A stretch of 64,000 nucleotides of DNA from Neoroseomonas soli. GTDB taxonomy: Bacteria; Pseudomonadota; Alphaproteobacteria; Acetobacterales; Acetobacteraceae. This document shows, piece by piece, positions 27,395-34,207 of this stretch. Numbering within the stretch: position 1 is the first letter of the stretch; the number at the start of each line of letters is the position of its first letter. Both the position numbers and the translations under genes were made by a program. The notes under the pieces were generated by a model. That model saw only the letters and a program-made list of their open reading frames with translations, did no database searches and was not told the DNA's origin. The DNA is taken from contig NZ_JAAEDM010000004.1 in assembly GCF_018129065.1 (NCBI RefSeq), positions 1 through 64,000 of the forward strand. Reading direction: 5' to 3'.

Positions 27395-28357
27395 ATGTCC
27401 CGCGTCGCAGTTCTCGGTGCCGGCACCATGGACCACGCCCTGGCGCTGGTCTTCGCCCTCGGCGGCCATACGGTGCGGCTGACCGACAGCAACCCCGAGA
27501 CCCTCGGCCGCGCGCAGGGGTTGATGGAAAAGGCGCTCGCCACGCTGGCGGCGGCGGGGGAGGCGCCCGAGGGCTGGACCCCGGCCCATCTGGCACAGGC
27601 GGTGACGCGGCACGAAAGCCTCGCCGACTGCGTCGAGGGCGCGGAACTGATCGTGGAGGCGATCGTCGAGAACCCGGAGGCGAAGACCACGCTCTACGCG
27701 CAGCTCGATGCGGTGGCGCCGGAGGATGCGATCATCGCCTCCAACACCTCCTACCTCGACATCTTCCCGCTGATGCCGGCGGCGCGGCAGCGCAGGACGC
27801 TGATCGCGCACTGGTACACGCCACCCTACCTCGTGGACCTGGTGGACATCGTCGGCGGGCCGGAAACCGATCCCGCCGCCATCGAGACGGTGCGCGCCAT
27901 GGTCGCGGCCATGGGCAAGCAGCCCATCGTCATGCGGAAATTCGTCCCCGGCTACATCGCCAACCGCATCCAGTCGGCGATCGGGCTCGAGGTGCAGCAA
28001 CTGCTCGACGACGGCGTGGCGACGGCCGAGGAGATCGACGCCGCCATCATCCACGGCATCGCGCTGCGCCTGCCGATCCTCGGCGTGCTCGCGAAGGCCG
28101 ATTTCACGGGCCTGCCGATGATGCAGCATGCGCTGAAGAACAAGATGTACGCGCCGCCGCCCGTGCGCGGCCGCAGCGAGAGCCTCGACAGGCTGGTCGC
28201 CGCCGGCAGGACCGGCGTGATGTCCGGCGCCGGCTTCTACGACTGGGCCGGCAAGGACCCCGCGACGCTGTTCGAGGAGCGCGACCGCCGCCTGCTGGCG
28301 CTGCGGAAGGCGCTCAGGGAGATCGGCACCATGGCAGGACTGGAGCGCGACGCATGA
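27395..28357 (+). CDS. 3-hydroxyacyl-CoA dehydrogenase family protein
   Basis: A 320-residue NAD-dependent dehydrogenase. The N-terminal Rossmann motif is VAVLGAGTMDHALA, followed by EAIVENPEAKTTLY and ASNTSYLDIFPL (the conserved SNTS), HWYTPPYLVDLV, and the hinge KFVPGYIANRIQ into the C-terminal helical domain. The usual HFFNP is HWYTP here, so the substrate is probably a free or smaller hydroxy acid and not a long acyl-CoA. AAGGAG lies 9 bases upstream, and the gene starts 4 bases after the TPP enzyme stop. Confidence 0.88.
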   Translation: MSRVAVLGAGTMDHALALVFALGGHTVRLTDSNPETLGRAQGLMEKALATLAAAGEAPEGWTPAHLAQAVTRHESLADCVEGAELIVEAIVENPEAKTTLYAQLDAVAPEDAIIASNTSYLDIFPLMPAARQRRTLIAHWYTPPYLVDLVDIVGGPETDPAAIETVRAMVAAMGKQPIVMRKFVPGYIANRIQSAIGLEVQQLLDDGVATAEEIDAAIIHGIALRLPILGVLAKADFTGLPMMQHALKNKMYAPPPVRGRSESLDRLVAAGRTGVMSGAGFYDWAGKDPATLFEERDRRLLALRKALREIGTMAGLERDA

Positions 28358-29124
28358 TCCGCTACGACCTCAAGGGCAAGACGGCGCTGGTGACCGGCGG
28401 CGCCTCGGGCATCGGCCTCGCCACCGCGGTGATGCTGCTCGATTCGGGCGCGAAGGTCGCCATCAACCACCTCGCGGACGATCCGCGCGGCCCGGACGTG
28501 GTGGCGAAGCTGCGCGCCAATGGCCGGCACGCCATCTCCGCCCCCGGCAATGTCGGCGACGCCGAGGACTGCGTGCGCATGGTGAACCAGGCGGTCGCCG
28601 ACCTCGGGCGGCTCGACTACCTGGTGAACAATGCCGGCACGCCCGGCACGAGCAGCATCATCCGCCCGCAGGAACTCGACCGCCTGACGGAGGATCTTTG
28701 GGAGACGGTGCTGCAGGTGAACCTGCTCGGCGTCTTCCGCTGCACCAAGGCGGCGGCGCCGGCGTTGAGGGCGGCAGGCGGGGCAGTGGTCAGCGTCGCG
28801 TCCATCGCCGGCTTCGACAGCCCGGGTTCGTCCATGGCCTACGGCGCCACCAAGGCGGGCGTGATCAGCCTGACGAAGAACCTTGCGCGCTCCCTGGCGC
28901 CGGAGGTGCGGGTGAACGCCATCGCACCGGGCGCGGTCGATTCCACCTGGATGGTCGAATGGACCGAGGAACGGCGCCAGGTGAGTGCCGAGAAGGCGCT
29001 GCTCAAGCGCCGCTGCCAGCCGGCGGACCTCGCGGAGGTGATGGTCTTCCTGCTGGCCGGCGCCGCGATGGTCACGGGCCAGACGATCGTGGTCGATGGC
29101 GGCCTGACGCTGGAGAGCCGCTGA
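28354..29124 (+). CDS. Short-chain dehydrogenase/reductase
   Basis: A 256-residue classical SDR. Cofactor loop VTGGASGIGLA at about 13-23, NNAG segment (VNNAGTPG), catalytic serine in VSVASIAGF and the YxxxK pair in AYGATKAGV. The C-terminus is the usual VTGQTIVVDGGLTL. Oxidises or reduces an alcohol/ketone with NAD(P). Coupled by ATGA to the preceding dehydrogenase, so the TPP enzyme, the dehydrogenase and the SDR probably serve one catabolic route. FabG activity cannot be excluded but the context argues against fatty-acid synthesis. Confidence 0.93.
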   Translation: MIRYDLKGKTALVTGGASGIGLATAVMLLDSGAKVAINHLADDPRGPDVVAKLRANGRHAISAPGNVGDAEDCVRMVNQAVADLGRLDYLVNNAGTPGTSSIIRPQELDRLTEDLWETVLQVNLLGVFRCTKAAAPALRAAGGAVVSVASIAGFDSPGSSMAYGATKAGVISLTKNLARSLAPEVRVNAIAPGAVDSTWMVEWTEERRQVSAEKALLKRRCQPADLAEVMVFLLAGAAMVTGQTIVVDGGLTLESR

Positions 29125-29184
29125 CCGGTCCGGCGCCGGCCGCTCGTGCTCCCGCGGGGCGCGCCGGTGCCGAATGGCCGCCCG

Positions 29185-29394
29185 TCAGGTGGCGTTGCCG
29201 GCCGCGCGGTGAAGGGCGCCGACCATCGTCGCCAGCGCCGCCAGGCCGCGCTGACGGTCCGCATCGGCGAGCGGCAGGCGCAGCAGCGTGCCCGCGCAAC
29301 CGCGCAGGTGCAGTTCCGCGCTCCCGGTCGATTCCAGCAGGGCGACAGAGGAAAGATCCTCTTGTCGGGGACGGGGAAGCGCCAGGTCGGTCAT
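29185..29394 (-). CDS. Small hypothetical protein
   Basis: A 69-residue frame starting at ATG 29394, with GTGAGG 6-7 bases upstream. It reads MTDLALPRPRQEDLSSVALL and is mostly helical and leucine/alanine-rich, with G/C-biased third positions. No signal peptide, membrane segment or family recognised. It lies convergent to the SDR gene in an otherwise empty 400-base gap. A spurious frame remains possible. Confidence 0.45.
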   Translation of the reverse strand: MTDLALPRPRQEDLSSVALLESTGSAELHLRGCAGTLLRLPLADADRQRGLAALATMVGALHRAAGNAT

Positions 29395-29533
29395 TTTCGG
29401 CCTCACTGAAAGCAGCGCCGCGATCTTGCGCTTCGCCTAGGTGAGCGCATCAGGCTTGCCCGAGAGTTAACCCGATGCCTTGCCCGGATGGTTTTTGCGC
29501 CACAGCATGGCGGAGCGTTTGAGGAACCTGCCC

Positions 29534-30736
29534 ATGCCGACGATCGACACCGACCGCTTCCTGCGGGACCTGAACGACCTCAGGAAGATCGGCGCCTACA
29601 AGACCGGCGTGCATCGCCCGACCTATTCCCCGCAGGACATGGAGTCGCGCCGCTGGCTGATGGAGCGTCTCGCCGAATGCGGGCTCGAGCCCTCCATCGA
29701 CGGCATCGGCAACGTGTACGGGCGGCACAAGGGGCCCGGGCCGCATCTGCTGGTGGGCAGCCACATCGAGAGCCAGAACTACGCTGGCTGGCTGGACGGC
29801 GCGCTGGGCGTCGTTGCCGGCGTCGCACTCGCGCGCGCGGGCCTGCCGGTGGACGTCTGCGCCTTCGCCGATGAGGAAGGGCATTTCGAGGGCGGATTCC
29901 TCGGCTCCCGCTCCATCATCGGCGAACTGAGCGACGAGGAGATCGACCGCAGCCGCAGCCGCAACGACGGCCAACCGCTGCGCGACGCGCTCGCGGAGGC
30001 CGGCCTCGCCGGCAAGCCGCGCATGCAGCTCGAGCCCGGCCGGCACAAGGGCTTCTTCGAGATGCACATCGAGCAGGGAACGCAGCTCGAATCCCGCGGC
30101 CTGCGCGTCGGCGTCGTCACCGGCATCGTCGCCATCTGGCAGTGGCTGATCGAGTTCGCCGGCCAGCAGGACCACGCCGGCGGCACCACCATGGCCGAGC
30201 GCAAGGATGCCGGCCTTTCCGCCGTGCGCCTGCTTGCCGCCATCGACCGCGAATTCCCGCTCGTCTGCGGTGAGCGCTCGACCTGGACGACCGGGCGCAT
30301 CGCGCTCGAGCCTGGCGCGCCCTCCATCATCCCAGGCTCGGCCGAGGTGCTCTTCCAGTTCCGCGACGTCTCGGTCGAGGTGCTGGAGCGCATGGAGCGC
30401 ACCCTCCGCGCCCTGGTGCAGGAGAGCAACCGGCGGGAGAAGTGCCCCGCCACGCTGACGCAGAAGTCCCGCGCCACGCCCGCGCTCTGCGACCCGGCGA
30501 TGATGGCCGCCCTCGACGCCGCGGCGCAGGAGGAAGCGTCCGGTGCCTGGATGCGCCTGCCCTCCGGCGCCGGCCACGACGCGCAGTACATCGCCAAGCG
30601 CATGCCGGCGGCGATGCTGTTCACGCCCTCGATCGGCGGCATCAGCCACCACTGGGCCGAGGACACGAAGGAAGAGGACCTGGCGCTCTGCTGCCAGGTG
30701 CTGGGCAATGCGGCTGGGCGCTACCTGAAGGGGTAG
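29534..30736 (+). CDS. Zn-dependent M20-type amidohydrolase (allantoate / N-carbamoyl amino acid type)
   Basis: A 400-residue member of the AllC/AmaB branch of peptidase family M20. Metal-site segments are VGSHIES with WLDGALG (about 75-92), FADEEGHFEG, EMHIEQGTQLE, QQDHAGGTTM and SGAGHDAQY. These enzymes cleave the carbamoyl or ureido group from N-carbamoyl amino acids or allantoate. I chose ATG 29534 because GAGGAAC lies just upstream. Two earlier in-frame ATGs (29480, 29507) lack a site. It could act on ring-opened hydantoins from the HyuAB operons, an inference from chemistry. A paralogue lies at 61314. Confidence 0.9.
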   Translation: MPTIDTDRFLRDLNDLRKIGAYKTGVHRPTYSPQDMESRRWLMERLAECGLEPSIDGIGNVYGRHKGPGPHLLVGSHIESQNYAGWLDGALGVVAGVALARAGLPVDVCAFADEEGHFEGGFLGSRSIIGELSDEEIDRSRSRNDGQPLRDALAEAGLAGKPRMQLEPGRHKGFFEMHIEQGTQLESRGLRVGVVTGIVAIWQWLIEFAGQQDHAGGTTMAERKDAGLSAVRLLAAIDREFPLVCGERSTWTTGRIALEPGAPSIIPGSAEVLFQFRDVSVEVLERMERTLRALVQESNRREKCPATLTQKSRATPALCDPAMMAALDAAAQEEASGAWMRLPSGAGHDAQYIAKRMPAAMLFTPSIGGISHHWAEDTKEEDLALCCQVLGNAAGRYLKG

Positions 30737-30740
30737 TGCC

Positions 30741-32321
30741 CTAACCCTCCGCGCCGTAGGCCCCCGTGCCCACTGCCCGGCCGAGCGCCTGAGCAGGTGT
30801 CGGACCGGCGAGGTCGCCGGGCAGGGCGGCGGCGAAGGCCACGCGGCGCGGGCACTGGTCGCCGGCGAGCCTCGCCCGCAGGAAATCCCGCAGCTCGGCC
30901 GCGAGGTCCGGCCCGGGCCGCGCCCCCGGGCTTGGGATGACGATAGCGGTGGCCTCGCCGAGGCTTGCCGCCTCCGCGGCGCCGATCAACGCGGCCGTGG
31001 CGACCGCCGGGTGCTGGCGCAGGCAGCGTTCCACCGCCGCGTGCGCGGCCTCGGCGTCCTCGGGCGCTGCGTGCTGCGTCAGCGGCGATAGCCGGCCTTC
31101 GGTGTCGAGCGTGCCGCTCTCCCCGGTCAGCAGCCAGGGGCCGCGGAAGGCTGCGGCAGTGGCCGCGGGGTCCTGCCAATAGCCGAGGAAGATCCCGGGG
31201 TCGGGCCGGCGCAGCGCGATCGCGCCGGATTGCCCTGCCGGCAGCGGCATCCCGTCCGGCCCGAGGACCGCGATGCGGCGCCCCGGCACCGCCCGCCCGA
31301 CCGAGCCGGGCGGCTGCATGTCGTCATCCGGGCCCGTCGCGGCGATCACGCCGCATTCCGGCAGCGCATGGGCCTCGACGACCGAAGCACCGAACGCATC
31401 GCGCAGATCGGCATCGAGCGGCCCGTCGAAGGTGGCAAGGGCTGGCAGGCGCTGGATGGGGCGGCTCGTCACCGCGTCCCGCATCCGGCGCAGTGCGGCG
31501 GCCGGGAGCACGGCGGCGCCGATATCGCCCCGCGCCAGGATGCGCAGCGCGCGTTCGGGCTCGATGCCCTCTGTCGCCAGGGTCAGCACCGGCACGCCGC
31601 GACCGAGCGCCGGCAGCACGGCGTCGAGCAGGCCGCCGCGCCCCGCCCAGTCCCCCGGCGCCCACAGCAACTGACCTTCCCGGAGCCCGGGCACATGGCC
31701 GGACAGTGCCCGATGGGCGTGCAGCACGCCGCGCGGCGTGGCGCCGTAGAGGAGCAGCGCGGGCGCGCCGGCGTCGGTCGCGAGGGCGGGGAAATCCGTG
31801 CTGGCGCGCTCCATCTCCTGCCACAGGGAGAGGGCGCCCGCTGCCGCGCCGTCGGCGCAGAACACCAGGCGCAGCGCCGGAAGCCGGTGGCGAATCGCCG
31901 CGAGCGCCGGCATCCCGGCGGCGTCGGTGACGAGGCCGGCGCAGCCGGCGTGGCGGAGCCGGACGGCGAGCCCCTCCGGCGGCAGCGACCTTGCGAACGG
32001 CACCGCGATGGCGCCGAGGCGGAGCGCCGCGAGCACGGCGAGGAGCGCTTCCGGCCCCTGCGGCAGGAGGATGCCGAGGCGGTCACCGCGGCGGATGCCC
32101 CGCGCGCTCAGGACATGGGCGAGCCTGGCGGAGTTCGCGCGCAAGGCGTCGAAGGTGATCCGCTCGGCCCGGCCGTCGCGGCGCAGGTGGAACAGTGCGG
32201 TGCGGCCGGAGCCGTCCACCAGCCCGCCGCTGCAGACGGCCGCGACGTTAAGGGCTCGCGAGGAGGGCCGGCGGGAATCGCCAGGCTGCACGTGGCGCGC
32301 GGGGGCGCTGCCGGGGCGCAC
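30741..32321 (-). CDS. Adenylate-forming (AMP-binding) family homologue without lysine
   Basis: A 526-residue protein with the overall order of acyl-CoA synthetases: an N-terminal LRRDGRAERITFDALRANSA, LLPQGPEALLAVLAALRLGAI, a LFxLPE-like middle (VVEAHALPECGVIAATG), GSVGRAVPGRR and FLGYWQDP. Core catalytic motifs are degraded. The P-loop (S/T)SGTTGxPKG is LLYGATPRGVLH, the GRxDD hinge is missing, and the C-terminal catalytic lysine is absent. In fact I find no lysine in the whole protein. It starts at GTG 32321 with GGAAGGG 7 bases upstream. Probably a non-adenylating relative (binding or hydrolytic role), or a decaying gene kept in frame. Convergent with the amidohydrolase, 4 bases apart. 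Confidence 0.75.
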   Translation of the reverse strand: MRPGSAPARHVQPGDSRRPSSRALNVAAVCSGGLVDGSGRTALFHLRRDGRAERITFDALRANSARLAHVLSARGIRRGDRLGILLPQGPEALLAVLAALRLGAIAVPFARSLPPEGLAVRLRHAGCAGLVTDAAGMPALAAIRHRLPALRLVFCADGAAAGALSLWQEMERASTDFPALATDAGAPALLLYGATPRGVLHAHRALSGHVPGLREGQLLWAPGDWAGRGGLLDAVLPALGRGVPVLTLATEGIEPERALRILARGDIGAAVLPAAALRRMRDAVTSRPIQRLPALATFDGPLDADLRDAFGASVVEAHALPECGVIAATGPDDDMQPPGSVGRAVPGRRIAVLGPDGMPLPAGQSGAIALRRPDPGIFLGYWQDPAATAAAFRGPWLLTGESGTLDTEGRLSPLTQHAAPEDAEAAHAAVERCLRQHPAVATAALIGAAEAASLGEATAIVIPSPGARPGPDLAAELRDFLRARLAGDQCPRRVAFAAALPGDLAGPTPAQALGRAVGTGAYGAEG

Positions 32322-33000
32322 CTCAGCGCCCTTCCGTCGTGGCGGTCGAAGCCTGGGTCATGAGCGAGTCCATGTGGCTGTGCCACCCCTGGGAGTGTCG
32401 CCGGCACCGCCGGGAGCCTGGGCTCGTCTGCGCTGCCGGAATGAATTCAGTATTCAGCCTAATAACGAAATCGTGCAATCGCCAAATATCGATACATCTG
32501 CAAAAATACAGCAGGAAAACTACTCAAGCGTGTTCAGTTAATATTGTCTTCCCGCGGAAGTGATGCTGTTCGGTGCGATCATCACGTCCGGTATGGGGTC
32601 AGACGCTCACGATCGCGTGAAGTGAGAAGCGTATCCCCGGATGCAATCGGCCGGGACGGGGCGGTCTCGGTTCAGGGCCTTCGGAACCTCCGCTGCGCGC
32701 GCCGCGTGCATCAGTGCCGCCGCAGCCGCCGCTTCGGTGGTGACGTCACGGCCGGCGATCATCCTGGCGGCACCTTGCGATGCGGGCCTTTATCGACGGG
32801 TCGCGGCGCGTCGCCGGCAGCCATGGGGCGGGGCGCCCAGCCCGACGCAGTGAGTCTTTTCGGCAACACGGCGTCGTTACCTTCGGCCCGGCGAGCCCTT
32901 GCGCACAGTTTTCACGCCAGATTGCTGATCACATGCGCATGATGACGCTCGAGTGCGGCAAAGGGGGCACCCCGCGGCGTCAAGCACGGGTGATCTGAAC
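32322..33000. other. Gene-poor gap with an AT-rich patch
   Basis: No gene is convincing here. Bases about 32441-32550 are clearly poorer in G/C than everything around them (runs such as AATAACGAAATCG and GTTAATATTG), then composition returns to normal. Short open frames at 32544-32942 and 32641-32853 have mixed third-position use and no strong ribosome site. The patch could be a promoter region or a remnant of transferred DNA. Confidence 0.5.
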
Positions 33001-33204
33001 GTGAACCATTACGTTGAAGGCGCGATCATTCAGCAGCGCATGAGTTCGGCGTCCGGCATGGACCCGGTCATGGACGACCCGGTCCTGGCGGCCGCCGCGG
33101 CAGTCGAGCAATGCCTCGCCAATGCGCATGAGGCTGGCAAGGAGGAGGCGGTGCGCCTCCTGCATGCCGTCTTCGCGCTGCTGACGGCGGCACCCCGGCA
33201 CTAG
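33001..33204 (+). CDS. Small hypothetical protein
   Basis: A 67-residue frame from GTG 33001 (GGTGA 7 bases upstream), reading MNHYVEGAIIQQRMSSASG and then an alanine- and leucine-rich helix ending LLHAVFALLTAAPRH. Codon third positions are mostly G/C, unlike the preceding 500 bases, which supports a real gene. ATG 33040 is an alternative start. The TAG stop shares its last base with the MITE-like repeat. No family recognised. Confidence 0.5.
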   Translation: MNHYVEGAIIQQRMSSASGMDPVMDDPVLAAAAAVEQCLANAHEAGKEEAVRLLHAVFALLTAAPRH

Positions 33205-33322
33205 TGTCCTGATTCCGAAATCCTGCGGACGTCGTTCTCAGGCCACTAGCCTTTGTCTTCAGTGGCCTGCTTGTCCGATTCGTTCGCAGGAAATCCAGCG
33301 AACTTCGCGGGCAGGACACCAG
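33201..33322 (-). repeat. MITE-like element, copy 2
   Basis: The reverse-oriented partner of the 7.9-kb element: 116 bp from GTGTCCTG (33204-33211) to CAGGACAC (33312-33319), and 122 bp if the outer CTA/CAG bases are included. Terminal repeats are perfect over 8 bp. The AGGCCACT/AGTGGCCT arm pair is kept, while the GTTCGC arm has one mismatch. It abuts a two-hairpin repeat directly on its right side. Confidence 0.8.
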
Positions 33323-33448
33323 AGCAGCGTCCGGTCGAGTGGAACCGCTGCGCGGATCCGCCGACCGGACAAAAGCTGCTCTAGATTCAAAGTTTTCGAG
33401 AGCAAGAAATCCGATCAGGTGATTCCACCTGATCGGATATTGCTCTAG
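33321..33448 (+). repeat. Two-hairpin ATTC-loop repeat, copy 3
   Basis: The first hairpin pairs AGAGCAGC (33321-33328) with GCTGCTCT (33375-33382), and inner TCCGGTCG with CGACCGGA. The second pairs AGAGCAA (33399-33405) with TTGCTCT (33440-33446) and a perfect 12-bp stem TCCGATCAGGTG/CACCTGATCGGA around ATTC (33422-33425). It ends CTAG. The second hairpin matches copy 2 closely, and the first is more elaborate. It lies 45 bases past the pdeM stop. Confidence 0.75.
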
Positions 33449-33493
33449 CCACGACGCCGGGAGCCCGCCTCGGGGGAGGCGAGCGCCCGCGCT

Positions 33494-34207
33494 TCAGGAC
33501 GTGCGGAGGGCCGGTTCCGGCGCGTGTCGGCGCGGCGCGCCGTGCCCCGCCAGAGGAAAGGCATAGAGGCGTTCCGACCCAAGCAGGAACGCCCGCCCGC
33601 CACGCGGAAACAGCGATGCGATCGCCGCGTCCGTCACATCCAGCCCACCGGTGAAGGCGCCGAAGGCGGGCATCAGCACGCGCCTCCCATCCGAGACGAA
33701 GCAGGGCCGGCTGATCCCGCCCGCCCGCGTCGGCGCCGTCGCCTTGGGGTGGAGGTGGCCGGCGATCTCGCCCGTGGCCCGCGCCGCAGGGACGTGGCGG
33801 AAGGTGAGGGGGCCTTCCTCCCAGTCTTCGACCGCCTGGCCTGGCAGGCCCGCCGGCGCGGCCGGGTCGTGGTTGCCCGCGATCCACACCGCCTCGCAGT
33901 CGGCGAGCGCATGGGCGAGCACCGCGCGCTCCGCCGGCGGCAGACGAGTCGCGCCGTGCGCGTCGTGGAAGGAATCCCCCAGGAAGACGACGCGCCGCGG
34001 GCGGTAGCGCCGCAGCAGCGGGATCAGCCGCGCCAGCGTCTCCCGCGTGTCGTAGGGCGGCAGCAGCCGGCCCCGCGCGGCGAAGGCACTGCCCTTCTCG
34101 AAATGCAGGTCGGCGACGCAGAGCAGCCGCCGCGCCGGCCAGTGCAGCACCCCGGCGGGGTCGAGCATCAACCGCTCCCCGGCGACGTGGACGGGCGCGG
34201 CGCTCAT
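33494..34207 (-). CDS. pdeM: Ligase-associated DNA damage response endonuclease PdeM
   Basis: A 237-residue calcineurin-like phosphoesterase. Metal-site motifs in order: CVADLHFEKG (D33, H35), FLGDSFHD, WIAGNHD and GEIAGHLHP. Length and the divergent context match the PdeM family found beside ATP-dependent ligases. Its ATG overlaps the helicase stop (ATGA), so the two are one unit on the minus strand. Expected role is nucleolytic end processing in a DNA repair pathway. The biochemical substrate is not settled for the family. Confidence 0.92.
   Translation of the reverse strand: MSAAPVHVAGERLMLDPAGVLHWPARRLLCVADLHFEKGSAFAARGRLLPPYDTRETLARLIPLLRRYRPRRVVFLGDSFHDAHGATRLPPAERAVLAHALADCEAVWIAGNHDPAAPAGLPGQAVEDWEEGPLTFRHVPAARATGEIAGHLHPKATAPTRAGGISRPCFVSDGRRVLMPAFGAFTGGLDVTDAAIASLFPRGGRAFLLGSERLYAFPLAGHGAPRRHAPEPALRTS

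Noticed and set aside
32641-32853. 70-codon frame MQSAGTGRSRFRAFGT in the gene-poor gap
   Set aside because: Weak ribosome site, mixed third-position use and no recognisable domain.
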